This document shows, piece by piece, positions 1 to 7,851 of a DNA stretch of 54,827 bases (positions are counted from its first letter, which is position 1; each line of letters starts with the position of its first letter). Source of the DNA: Salinicola peritrichatus (GTDB lineage: Bacteria > Pseudomonadota > Gammaproteobacteria > Pseudomonadales > Halomonadaceae). A program made the position numbers and the translations under genes. A model generated the notes under the pieces. It saw only the letters and a list, made by a program, of their open reading frames with translations. It was not told the DNA's origin and ran no database searches. The DNA lies in contig NZ_PZJU01000050.1 in NCBI RefSeq assembly GCF_003206715.1, forward strand, positions 1 through 54,827, read 5' to 3'.

Positions 1-389
1 CAGCGTTTCCCTTGCAGGATTGCGCGATTGGCGTTGGCATCCAGCGGGTCGACGGCGATACCGTCCGGCTGAGTGGCGATCGCCTGCTCAAGAATCTGGT
101 TCTGGATCGCCACCTGAGATTGTTGCGGCGCGCTGTAGACGATCTCGACCTCGGCCCCGCTCTGCGCCTCGATCATTCGCGCCGCCTGCTGGGCGCCGTC
201 ATTGACGCTATCGAACCAAGGCGCGACGGCCTTGGGTACGATCACGAAACGATAGTGATCCTTGCCCTCGAAGGTTTGATCCAGCGTCTGAGCATCGGCC
301 CGTCCCGCGACCGCCGCCAGGCCGACGACCACCCCCAGGCATAACCCTTGCCAACGCCTTGCCTCCCACCACCGATATCGACCGGACAT
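1..389 (-). CDS. Sugar ABC transporter substrate-binding protein (second paralogue, partial)
   Basis: Periplasmic solute-binding protein of the ribose/galactose (CUT2) type; the 3' part lies beyond the left edge. The ATG at 389-387 follows a purine-rich AGGGAGGGGG. The protein opens with a basic stretch, a hydrophobic core (LCLGVVVGLAAVAG) and an AQT-like cleavage region, as expected for export. The mature part begins YRFVIVPKAVAPWFD and runs through VYSAPQ and QPDGIAVDPLD, typical of the sugar-binding fold. By eye about two thirds of some 80 aligned residues match the binding protein at 3020-3988, so the operon carries two paralogous binding proteins. The last residues before the edge (LQGKR) leave the family pattern, and the DNA there resembles the tip of the repeat at 15298, so the gene may be disrupted. 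Confidence 0.8.
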   Translation of the reverse strand, partial: MSGRYRWWEARRWQGLCLGVVVGLAAVAGRADAQTLDQTFEGKDHYRFVIVPKAVAPWFDSVNDGAQQAARMIEAQSGAEVEIVYSAPQQSQVAIQNQILEQAIATQPDGIAVDPLDANANRAILQGKR

Positions 390-471
390 GCCACCCCCTC
401 CCTTGCTTATCGTTGCCCCGCCAATACGGACCGATGCTTCGCCGGCCCGCCACGAAGCCTTTGTCGCGCCC

Positions 472-1431
472 TCAATCACGCCTGAAATAGCGACGCGAAA
501 TGGAATCCAACGAAATCGCGATCACCACGATGGCGCCGCTGACCATCGACTGCCAGTAGGGCGAAACGCCGAGCAGCACGATGATGTTCTCGATCACGCC
601 GATGATCGCGGCCCCGAAGATCGCTCCCAACGGCGTTCCGATGCCACCGGTGGTGGGCACCCCGCCGATGACCGAGGCAGCAATCGGCCCGAGCACCCAG
701 GAATCCCCGATCGAAGGCTGCGCCGAGCCCAGCCGGGCGACCATCAACATACCGGCCAGAGCGGCGAGAAAGCCGGCGAAGGCGAACACCCCGATACGCA
801 CGCGATCGGTACGGATGCCCAGCATCTGCGCCGCCGGCAGGTTACTGCCAACCGCATACATATAGCGCCCGAACGGCGTCTTTAGAGTGATGAAGCAGGC
901 CAGCGCCAGGAACACCAGCATGACCCAGAACGGTACCGGCAAACCGAACCACTTGCCGCTGCCGAGAAAGCCGATATCGGCGGGAATGCCGGTTATCGCC
1001 ACGCCCTTGGTAATGACCAGATTGAGACCACCGTAAACGCCGGCCATACCGATGGTCAGCACCAGCGACGGCAGCCGCAGCAGCGTCACCAGCAAGCCGT
1101 TGATCAGTCCGAACAGCGCACCGATTACCAGGCACAGCGCGAACGCCAGCCACGGATCGAGCCCCACTCGCACCATCAGAATGCCACCGATCACACCACA
1201 GAAGCCGCCGATGGCACCCAGCGATAGATCCAGCTCGCCAAGAATCATCAACATCGACTGGGCAATGGTGATAATGCCGATGAACGCCAGCGCCCGGGCG
1301 ATGATCACCAGGTTGTAGCTGTTGAGAAAGTTCTCCGACATCAGCGAAGCGACAACCACGATGATCGCCAGTACGCTGATCACCCCGCTGAGCGGATTGC
1401 TGACCATGAAGCCCATTGCCTTACGCAGCAT
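472..1431 (-). CDS. Sugar ABC transporter permease (RbsC/EryF type)
   Basis: Inner-membrane permease of a CUT2 sugar importer, about 319 residues, close to the family length. It is strongly hydrophobic, with multiple predicted membrane segments, and carries the family's cytoplasmic coupling region (MLGIRTDRVRIGVFAFAGFLAALAG split around residue 220). The ATG at 1431 was chosen because GGAGG ends 8 bases upstream; an upstream ATG at 1437 sits too close to it, and farther in-frame extensions run into the ATPase gene. It overlaps the ATPase stop by 11 bases, so the two are translationally coupled. Its partners are the ATPase at 1421 and the binding proteins at 3020 and 1. The substrate cannot be read from this subunit; the cluster suggests a four-carbon sugar or polyol. 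Confidence 0.9.
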   Translation of the reverse strand: MLRKAMGFMVSNPLSGVISVLAIIVVVASLMSENFLNSYNLVIIARALAFIGIITIAQSMLMILGELDLSLGAIGGFCGVIGGILMVRVGLDPWLAFALCLVIGALFGLINGLLVTLLRLPSLVLTIGMAGVYGGLNLVITKGVAITGIPADIGFLGSGKWFGLPVPFWVMLVFLALACFITLKTPFGRYMYAVGSNLPAAQMLGIRTDRVRIGVFAFAGFLAALAGMLMVARLGSAQPSIGDSWVLGPIAASVIGGVPTTGGIGTPLGAIFGAAIIGVIENIIVLLGVSPYWQSMVSGAIVVIAISLDSISRRYFRRD

Positions 1432-2920
1432 GCCCATCTCCTCCATGGCCATGGATGGCACCGACGAGGGCGTTGCCGCTGGCCTGCTCGATGTGGAATT
1501 CGCCACTGATCCGTCCTTCGTACATGGTGATGATGCGGTTGGCGCAACGCCTGAGTTCGTCCATCTCCGACGACACCAGAATGATCCCCACGCCACGCTC
1601 GGCCAGCGCCTTCATCAGCCGATAGATCTCCATCTTGGTGCGCAGGTCGATGCCCTTGGTCGGCTCGTCGAAGATCAACACCCGAGGGTCGCAGGCCATG
1701 GCACGGCCGATGATCGCCTTCTGCTGATTGCCGCCGGAAAGAAAAGTGATGTTCTGGTTCAACGTTGGCGTCTTGATGTCGTAATCGCGCACGATCGTTC
1801 CCACCCGTTCGCGCTCGCGCCGAGCATCGATCACACCACCGCGAGCGGTGGAGCCAAACAGCGGCATCCCGATATTGCGGCGCACGCTCTGGCCCGGAAA
1901 GATGCCGTGATACTTGCGCTCCTCGGAGAGATAGAAGAGACCGTTGCGGATCGCGTGATGGGTATCCCCGAGGCGCCATTCGCGTCCTTCGACCCGTGCC
2001 GAGCCGGCACGCGCCGGCAGGAACCCGAACAGCGTCTGCATGACTTCGGAACGGCCGGCGCCGACCAGCCCGGCAAAGCCCAGGATCTCGCCGCGACGCA
2101 AGTTAAAGGAGACATCCTCGAAGCCTTTGCCGCTCAACCCATCGACTTGCAGAATGACCTCGCCTTCGCTGCCTTCGGGTTGCAGACGCGCATCGGTCTT
2201 GATCTCCTGACCAGACATCAGCGAGATCAACTGGCGGTCGTCCAGCATCGTGGCCGGCTGAGTATCGATCAGTCGCCCGTTGCGCAACACGCTGATGGTG
2301 TCGCTGATAGCGAACATCTCGTCGAACTTATGGGAGATGAACACCACGCCGCAGCCCGAGGCCACTACGTCGCGCACCACCCGGAATACCCGCTCGACTT
2401 CGGTCTCCGTCAGCGATGAAGTCGGCTCGTCGAGAATTAGAATCTTCATCGACTCGTTGGTACAGGCGCGCGCGATCTGCAACAGCTGCTGGTCGGAGAT
2501 CGAAATGTTGCGCACCTTGTCGCCCGGCCGGGCGGCGATCTTGAAACGCTCGATCCATGGCTGGGCGGCCCGCTCCAGCTTCCGACGACGGAACAGCAAG
2601 CCGCCGTGATGCGAACGCGAGAACGGCATGAACAGGTTCTCGGCCACCGTCATGTTGCCGAACAGATTGATCTCCTGCGGCACGTAAGCGATGGACTTGT
2701 GCAGATGTTGATGGTGCACAGCATCCTGGTCATCGATCATCACCCGCCCTTCGGTCGGACGCTCGGTGCCGGTCAGAATCTTGACCAGTGTCGACTTGCC
2801 GGCACCGTTCTCGCCGGCCAGCGTGTGCACCTTGCCCATTTCGATCTCGAGCACAATGTCGTCCAGCGCCTTGACGCCCGGATAGGTCTTGCTGACGTGG
2901 TCGACGTGCAGATAGGCCAT
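1421..2920 (-). CDS. Sugar ABC transporter ATP-binding protein (RbsA/MglA/EryE type, two ABC domains)
   Basis: Cytoplasmic ATPase of the CUT2 importer, about 499 residues with two tandem ABC domains, as usual for RbsA/MglA. Domain 1 has a canonical Walker A (GENGAGKST) and Walker B (ILILDEPTSS). Domain 2 has the degenerate P-loop typical of this family (GLVGAGRSE) with an intact LSGGNQQK signature and LIFDEPTKGID. The ATG at 2920 is preceded by AAGGGGGG at good spacing; five extra upstream codons to 2935 are possible but lack a ribosome-binding site. It follows the binding-protein gene by about 100 bases and overlaps the permease gene, so all are likely one transcript starting upstream of 3988. 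Confidence 0.92.
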   Translation of the reverse strand: MAYLHVDHVSKTYPGVKALDDIVLEIEMGKVHTLAGENGAGKSTLVKILTGTERPTEGRVMIDDQDAVHHQHLHKSIAYVPQEINLFGNMTVAENLFMPFSRSHHGGLLFRRRKLERAAQPWIERFKIAARPGDKVRNISISDQQLLQIARACTNESMKILILDEPTSSLTETEVERVFRVVRDVVASGCGVVFISHKFDEMFAISDTISVLRNGRLIDTQPATMLDDRQLISLMSGQEIKTDARLQPEGSEGEVILQVDGLSGKGFEDVSFNLRRGEILGFAGLVGAGRSEVMQTLFGFLPARAGSARVEGREWRLGDTHHAIRNGLFYLSEERKYHGIFPGQSVRRNIGMPLFGSTARGGVIDARRERERVGTIVRDYDIKTPTLNQNITFLSGGNQQKAIIGRAMACDPRVLIFDEPTKGIDLRTKMEIYRLMKALAERGVGIILVSSEMDELRRCANRIITMYEGRISGEFHIEQASGNALVGAIHGHGGDGHAA

Positions 2921-3019
2921 GTTCCCCCCTTGCACTTACCGAACGCGGCCACCGCCGGTATCGGCGACGGCACAGACCTCGGTCGGCCCCGCCGCGCGGG
3001 GCGCGATACCGAGTGCGCG

Positions 3020-3988
3020 TCACTGCATGAATGTGTCGATGTTATCGGGCGTGATCATGACGTTACCGGTGTCGATGTGACCAGGCGGGATAGCGCCGGT
3101 GGCCTGCTGCCACATGTTGATCACCGACCAGTAGCCCTGCATGGTGGGACGCGAGGCGGACGAGGAGTCGGCGACGCCATCCTTGATCAGCACCAGCATC
3201 TGGTTGAGATCATCGAGCCCAACCAACTGGACCTTGCCGACCTTATCGGCTTCCTTGATCGCCTGACCAATTCCCACCGGCCCCGCCGCATCGGAAGCCA
3301 CCCAGCCATCGAGATCGGGATTCGCCTGCATGATCGCCGACGCTTGCTGCTGCGCGGTGTTGATATCGTCGTTGTCGACGCCGGTGGCAACGACTTCGAT
3401 ACCCTCGTGGGCGTCGAATACTGCCTGGGCACAACGGGCCCGCTCGGCATGATTGGGCGCCGTGGGCACGCCCATCATGATCGCCACTTGCCCCTCGCCA
3501 TCGAGCAACTCGATCAGGCGGTTGGCGGCCATCTCGGCCTGCTCGCAGAAGTCACTGCCGATGGTGGTCAAGCTCATGCCTTCGGGATTGATCGAATCGA
3601 ACAGGGTGATCGGTATGCCCTGCTCCTGGGCCTCTTCGAGCACCGTGCGGTTGCCGCTGGGGTCGAGCAAGTCGACGATGATGCCGTCGGGCCGCGTGGC
3701 GATGGCACGCTCGATGATCTCGTTCTGCTCGGCGACGCTGGCGCTCTGCGGGGCCGAGTACTGGATCTCGACCTCGGAGCCGGTCTGGGCCTGGATGGCA
3801 GTCGCCGCCTGTTGCGCTCCCTGATTGACCTTGTCGAACCAGGGATGCACCACCTTCGGCACCACGACGAAACGATAGCTGTCGGCTTTTTCCGTACCCG
3901 GACCGTCAGCCGCCTGGGCTCCAGTTGCAGTCATGGTGCATGCCAATGCGCTGAATGCCAGCGCGATGCCGGCTTTGACGATTTTCAT
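3020..3988 (-). CDS. Sugar ABC transporter substrate-binding protein (EryG/RbsB type)
   Basis: Periplasmic receptor of the CUT2 importer, 322 residues. A Sec signal peptide is clear at residues 1-26 (KIVK, hydrophobic core, AQA). Two Rossmann-like lobes follow, with family signatures YRFVVVPKVVHPWFD, RPDGIIVDLLD, ITLFDS and VQLVGLDDLNQ. GGAG lies upstream of the ATG at 3988. It is first in the minus-strand operon and its promoter region holds two of the three paired CATATG sites described separately, which suggests induction together with rpiB and the kinase operon. Family 1/4 periplasmic proteins bind pentoses, hexoses or polyols; the tetrulose assignment is an inference from neighbours only. 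Confidence 0.9.
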   Translation of the reverse strand: MKIVKAGIALAFSALACTMTATGAQAADGPGTEKADSYRFVVVPKVVHPWFDKVNQGAQQAATAIQAQTGSEVEIQYSAPQSASVAEQNEIIERAIATRPDGIIVDLLDPSGNRTVLEEAQEQGIPITLFDSINPEGMSLTTIGSDFCEQAEMAANRLIELLDGEGQVAIMMGVPTAPNHAERARCAQAVFDAHEGIEVVATGVDNDDINTAQQQASAIMQANPDLDGWVASDAAGPVGIGQAIKEADKVGKVQLVGLDDLNQMLVLIKDGVADSSSASRPTMQGYWSVINMWQQATGAIPPGHIDTGNVMITPDNIDTFMQ

Positions 3989-4022
3989 GGGATATCTCCT
4001 GAATGAAGCCTAGAGCCACCCT

Positions 4023-4047
4023 CATATGTAACGAACGAGATCATATG
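4023..4047. promoter_or_regulatory. Candidate operator A: paired CATATG half-sites
   Basis: Two CATATG hexamers start at 4023 and 4042, 19 bases apart, each inside TCATATG. They lie 35-60 bases upstream of the start of the binding-protein gene (3988, minus strand). The same spacing recurs at 4934/4953. Read as a protein-binding site, possibly for the SorC-family regulator at 9926; the link to that protein is inference. Confidence 0.5.
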
Positions 4048-4199
4048 AGCAATGTATATTCAGTCCTATTTACTGTCCATGTCCTCAACGGCGCAATCTA
4101 TACTTTAGTTGTTAAGAACATTAATCATTGATATATAAAGAAATAATGCATTCCGCGCAAACAAAGCCATCGATATCCCGCGCCGCTCGAGTCGTATGA

Positions 4200-4224
4200 A
4201 AAATGTTCAATAAATGATCATATG
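4200..4224. promoter_or_regulatory. Candidate operator B: one intact and one degenerate CATATG half-site
   Basis: A CATATG at 4219 has a degenerate partner (AAAATG) exactly 19 bases earlier at 4200, with TTCA and TGATCA between them. It lies in the same 418-base non-coding stretch (3989-4406) as operator A. Apart from these sites that stretch is AT-rich between about 4040 and 4230 and shows no gene; it must hold the promoter of the ABC operon. Confidence 0.35.
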
Positions 4225-4406
4225 AAAGGCCTCGAATGACCCACCCACTTCATCAACCACATCGTGATCGAACCGGAGCCACCCGAACCACGAGCCCGAG
4301 AGCGCCAAGCGCAGCCATCCCGCACCCATAAAAAATCGCACGAGACGCCACGGCCGTGACATGTCGTGCGACCCGACACTCAAGAGCGGCATACCGCGCC
4401 GCGCAA

Positions 4407-4868
4407 TCAGCGATGATCGCGTTCGTAAGCCTCGATACGATCCACCTTGGGCTGGGAGCGTCCGCCTGGCTCGTATTCGCTCCCCAGAAAGGTTTCGGCG
4501 ATCGTCTTGGCCAGCTCGATACCGATGACCCGCGCCCCCATGGTGACGATCTGGGCGTCATTGCTCTTGCGTGCCCGCTCGGCCGAGTAGGTGTCGTGCG
4601 CCTGGGCGGCACGAATACCCGGCACCTTGTTGGCGGAGATCGCCACACCGATACCCGTTCCGCACATCAGAATGCCACGATCGTATCGGCCCTCCGCGAT
4701 GGCCTGAGCCACCTCGAAGGCAACGTCCGGGTACAGGACCGGCCGCGCGTCGTGAGTGCCGAAATCCTCGATCTCATGGCCCAGCGAGCGGACATGCTCG
4801 ACCAGGGCTTGCTTCATCTCGTAGGCCGCCTCGTCACACCCCAGCGCCACTCGCCACTTCTGTGCCAT
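4407..4868 (-). CDS. rpiB: RpiB/LacA-family sugar-phosphate isomerase (EryI-like)
   Basis: Cytosolic aldose-ketose isomerase of the ribose-5-phosphate isomerase B family, 153 residues, a normal family length. The anion hole and catalytic cysteine are present (MCGTGIG, Cys69). The N-terminal motif is GCDEAAYEMK where canonical RpiB has G-(S/C)-D-H-A-G, so the usual histidine is glutamate, a departure that fits a specialised substrate. GGAGG lies 7 bases before the ATG. Homologues EryI in Brucella and in Mycobacterium smegmatis convert D-erythrulose 4-phosphate to D-erythrose 4-phosphate; that is established for those proteins. Here the same step is inferred from the adjacent kinase, TPI homologue and transketolase. 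A housekeeping ribose-5-phosphate role or allose/galactose isomerase function is the alternative. Confidence 0.85.
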   Translation of the reverse strand: MAQKWRVALGCDEAAYEMKQALVEHVRSLGHEIEDFGTHDARPVLYPDVAFEVAQAIAEGRYDRGILMCGTGIGVAISANKVPGIRAAQAHDTYSAERARKSNDAQIVTMGARVIGIELAKTIAETFLGSEYEPGGRSQPKVDRIEAYERDHR

Positions 4869-4933
4869 CGCTCACCTCCCATTCGATCCAATGGCGTCGA
4901 TAGTCGACGGCGACATCATAGCCCCATGTCGCT

Positions 4934-4958
4934 CATATGAACAAATTGATTTCATATG
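4934..4958. promoter_or_regulatory. Candidate operator C: paired CATATG half-sites in the divergent rpiB/kinase promoter region
   Basis: CATATG at 4934 and at 4953, again with a 19-base period, both within TCATATG. The site lies 66-90 bases upstream of the rpiB start and about 290 bases upstream of the kinase start, in the 376-base non-coding stretch 4869-5244. No gene is visible in that stretch. The matching spacing in two control regions of one pathway supports a shared regulator. Confidence 0.55.
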
Positions 4959-5244
4959 CTCATTTTATTGCAGCAAAAACCGCCATCAGAGCCGTAATAC
5001 CGGCCAGAGCGAATGGAAAACGGACCCAAGAATCCGTTCCAGCTCCACTGCCAGAGCTGCGCCATCGCCACCAAAGTCGCATACCCCCGCGTCATGCCGT
5101 AGTTATGATGAACACACCTTGGCGCAAAAACCAAATGCGCAACACAAGATCAAATTTTCAAACAACCGTAAGTCAGCAGCGCCGTTGCGTTCATCGCGCG
5201 GCAATTGACTCAACCTCTTTACCCAACTTCCGGGAGCGTCGGCC

Positions 5245-6972
5245 ATGACACGTCTCTACAACGACCCTGTGAATTTCGTCGACGAAGCCACCGAAGGTTT
5301 CGTTGCGGCCCATGCGCAACGCGTCTGCCAGGTACCGGGCGGCGTCGTTCGCAGCACCCGCAGCGAGCCGGGCACCGTGGCCGTGGTCATCGGTGGCGGA
5401 TCGGGACACTACCCCGCCTTCGCCGGCCTGGTCGGTCAGGGGCTGGCCCACGGCGCGGTGATGGGCAACCTGTTCGCCTCGCCTTCGGCCCAGCAGGTCT
5501 ACAACGTATGCAAGGCCGCCAACAATGGTGCCGGCGTACTGCTCAGCTTCGGCAACTATGCCGGCGACGTGCTGCATTTCGGCCAGGCTCGGGAACGGCT
5601 GATTCGCGAAGGCATCCCGTGCGAGATCGTGGCGGTGGTCGATGATGTCTCCAGCGCCAGCCGCGAGGAGTTGCACAAGCGCCGCGGCATTGCCGGCGAC
5701 CTGACCGTGTTCAAGGTCGCCGCCGCTGCCGCCGAAGCGGGCTACTCGCTGGAGGAGGTGGTCCGGGTGGCGCGCGCCGCCAACCTGCGCACCCGGTCGA
5801 TGGGAGTGGCGTTCGACGGCTGCACTCTGCCCGGCGCCAAGGATGCACTGTTCCATGTACCGGCGGGGAAAATGGCGGTGGGACTCGGCATTCACGGCGA
5901 GCCCGGCATCAGCGAGCAGGAAGTGCCGACGGCCGACGCGCTGGCGGAACTGCTGGTATCGCATCTGCTGGAAGAGGTGCCGGACGGCGTCGGTAGCGTC
6001 GCGGGCGCCAAGGCATCGGTACTGCTCAACGGCCTGGGGTCGATCAAGTACGAAGAGCTGTTCGTGGTCTACCGCCGGGTCGATCAACTGCTCCAGGCGG
6101 CAGGTATCGAGATCGTCGAACCCGAGGTTGGCGAACTCGTCACCAGTCTCGACATGGCGGGCGCCTCGCTGACCCTGTTCTGGCTCGACGACGAGTTGGA
6201 GCGGCTGTGGAAGGCGCCCGCCGATACTCCCGCCTATCGCAAGGGCAGCCTCGATCCGGCGCCGCGGATCGACACGTCGAAGCTCGACATTCCTGACGCC
6301 GACGCGATCCCGCCGGCCAGCGAAGCGTCGATCGCCGCGGCACGCTGCCTGTATACGACATTGAGTGCTATCCGCAAGGTGATCGACGACAACGTGGAAG
6401 AACTGGGGCGCATGGATGCCATCGCCGGCGACGGCGACCACGGCATCGGCATGCAGCGCGGTGCCGTGGCGGCGGAGCTGGCCGCCGAGGACGCGGTCAG
6501 CCGCAACGCCGGTGCCGGCACCCTGCTGCGGCTGGCGGCGGAAGCCTGGGCCGATCGCGCCGGCGGGACCTCCGGTGCACTCTGGGGCGTGATGCTCAGT
6601 GCCTTGAGCCTGACACTCGGTGACGACGACGACCCCACGCCGCAGCACTACGCTCGCGGGATCGCCAAAGCCAGGCAGGACGTGATGGCGTTCGGCAAGG
6701 CCAAAGCGGGCGACAAGACGCTGGTGGACGCACTGATCCCTTTCAGCGATACGCTCGAACGGGCCGTCGCCGACAATGTCGATTTCGCCACCGCCTGGGG
6801 CAAGGCCGCCGATGCCGCGGCCACCGCCGCCGAGGCGACATCGGAGCTGAAGCCCAAACTGGGCCGCGCCCGCCCGCTGGCCGAGAAGAGCCTCGGCACG
6901 CCCGACCCCGGCGCGGTGTCGCTGTCGATGATCGTTGCCGCCGTTCACACCGTCATCGACAAATCCCGTTGA
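5245..6972 (+). CDS. DhaK-DhaL type ketose kinase (dihydroxyacetone/erythrulose kinase)
   Basis: ATP-dependent kinase of the single-chain dihydroxyacetone kinase family, 575 residues. Residues 1-330 are the DhaK domain with GGGSGH (50-55) and the histidine that forms the covalent hemiaminal with the ketose (GIHGEPG, His217). Residues 360-575 are the DhaL nucleotide domain with the metal-binding GDGDHG (395-400). GGGAG lies shortly before the ATG. The gene is followed after 7 bases by the TPI homologue. Family members LerK and DerK phosphorylate L- or D-erythrulose in mycobacteria, while classical members use dihydroxyacetone. The neighbours favour a tetrulose, because TPI-like and RpiB-like isomerases plus transketolase complete a route to erythrose 4-phosphate; dihydroxyacetone or triose kinase remains possible. 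Confidence 0.88.
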   Translation: MTRLYNDPVNFVDEATEGFVAAHAQRVCQVPGGVVRSTRSEPGTVAVVIGGGSGHYPAFAGLVGQGLAHGAVMGNLFASPSAQQVYNVCKAANNGAGVLLSFGNYAGDVLHFGQARERLIREGIPCEIVAVVDDVSSASREELHKRRGIAGDLTVFKVAAAAAEAGYSLEEVVRVARAANLRTRSMGVAFDGCTLPGAKDALFHVPAGKMAVGLGIHGEPGISEQEVPTADALAELLVSHLLEEVPDGVGSVAGAKASVLLNGLGSIKYEELFVVYRRVDQLLQAAGIEIVEPEVGELVTSLDMAGASLTLFWLDDELERLWKAPADTPAYRKGSLDPAPRIDTSKLDIPDADAIPPASEASIAAARCLYTTLSAIRKVIDDNVEELGRMDAIAGDGDHGIGMQRGAVAAELAAEDAVSRNAGAGTLLRLAAEAWADRAGGTSGALWGVMLSALSLTLGDDDDPTPQHYARGIAKARQDVMAFGKAKAGDKTLVDALIPFSDTLERAVADNVDFATAWGKAADAAATAAEATSELKPKLGRARPLAEKSLGTPDPGAVSLSMIVAAVHTVIDKSR

Positions 6973-6979
6973 GGCCGCC

Positions 6980-7780
6980 ATGGCGCAAGATCCTGTTCCT
7001 CCAGTTCCTGCCCGACGATCTCCGATCACCCTGGGCATCAGCTTCAAGATGTACTTCGGCTATGCCCAGACCCTGGAGTGGTGCCGGCAGATTGCGCAAC
7101 GCTTGAACACGCACCCGGCCGTCGTCGACGGCCGGGTGTCGCTGTTCGTGCTGCCGAGTTTCCCGGCGATTGCCCCCGTGCTGGAGATATTTGCCGACAC
7201 ACCGGTCGAGGTCGGCGGCCAAAACCTGTATCAGTCGCCTAACGGAGCTTATACTGGCGAGGTGAGTGGCGCCATGCTGGCCGAAATGGGCTGCCGTTAC
7301 GTCGAGGTCGGACATGCCGAGCGGCAACGGCTGTTCGGCGAGGACAGCGAGATCATCGCCGCCAAGACCCAGGTCGCCCTGGGGCACGGACTGGTGCCGG
7401 TACTCTGCGTCGGCGAGGCCCAGCGCGGCGAACCGGAGCAGGCGATCGCCGACTGCCGCGCCCAGATCGACAGCGCCCTGGGGCGAGCGACGCCAACGCA
7501 GCGCGCGCAGCCATTGGTCATCGCCTACGAACCGCACTGGGCAATCGGTGCCGCGCAGCCGGCATCGCTCCCCCACATCGCGGCGGTCTGCCAGGGGTTG
7601 CGCGAGCATTTGAACTCGCACCCCGCTGCCAGTGTCATTTATGGCGGCAGTGCCGGCCCCGACCTGTTGACTCGGCTGGCAGGACAGGTCGACGGTTTGT
7701 TTCTGGGGCGCTTCGCGCACGACCCGGCCGCGTTCGAGGCGATCGTCGATGAAGCTGCGGCGCTGGCGTCGTCACACTGA
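6980..7780 (+). CDS. Triose-phosphate-isomerase-family protein (LerI/EryH-like tetrulose-phosphate isomerase candidate)
   Basis: TIM-barrel isomerase, 266 residues. The three TPI catalytic positions are kept: Lys23 in GISFKMYFG, His112 in VGHAERQ and Glu184 in AYEPHWAIG. Around them the pattern departs from housekeeping TPI: the usual NWKMNG is FKMYFG and the usual GHSERR is GHAERQ. An N-terminal proline-rich extension of about 12 residues is unusual. The ATG at 6980 has GAGG 5 bases upstream and starts 7 bases after the kinase stop; an earlier in-frame ATG at 6935 lies inside the kinase. In the known pathways EryH (TpiA2) and LerI act on tetrulose phosphates; by context this protein should take the kinase product to D-erythrulose 4-phosphate for RpiB. 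It is unlikely to be the main TPI. Confidence 0.85.
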   Translation: MAQDPVPPVPARRSPITLGISFKMYFGYAQTLEWCRQIAQRLNTHPAVVDGRVSLFVLPSFPAIAPVLEIFADTPVEVGGQNLYQSPNGAYTGEVSGAMLAEMGCRYVEVGHAERQRLFGEDSEIIAAKTQVALGHGLVPVLCVGEAQRGEPEQAIADCRAQIDSALGRATPTQRAQPLVIAYEPHWAIGAAQPASLPHIAAVCQGLREHLNSHPAASVIYGGSAGPDLLTRLAGQVDGLFLGRFAHDPAAFEAIVDEAAALASSH

Positions 7781-7851
7781 TCGAGTCGCGACTCGCTCCA
7801 TCATCCATTTACGACCATCATTCATTGACAACCCAGGGGATCCGAAAGCCA

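Noticed and set aside
5191-7047. A 618-codon open frame antisense to the kinase
   Set aside because: Same codon-bias artefact; composition is biased and the plus-strand kinase has clear catalytic motifs.
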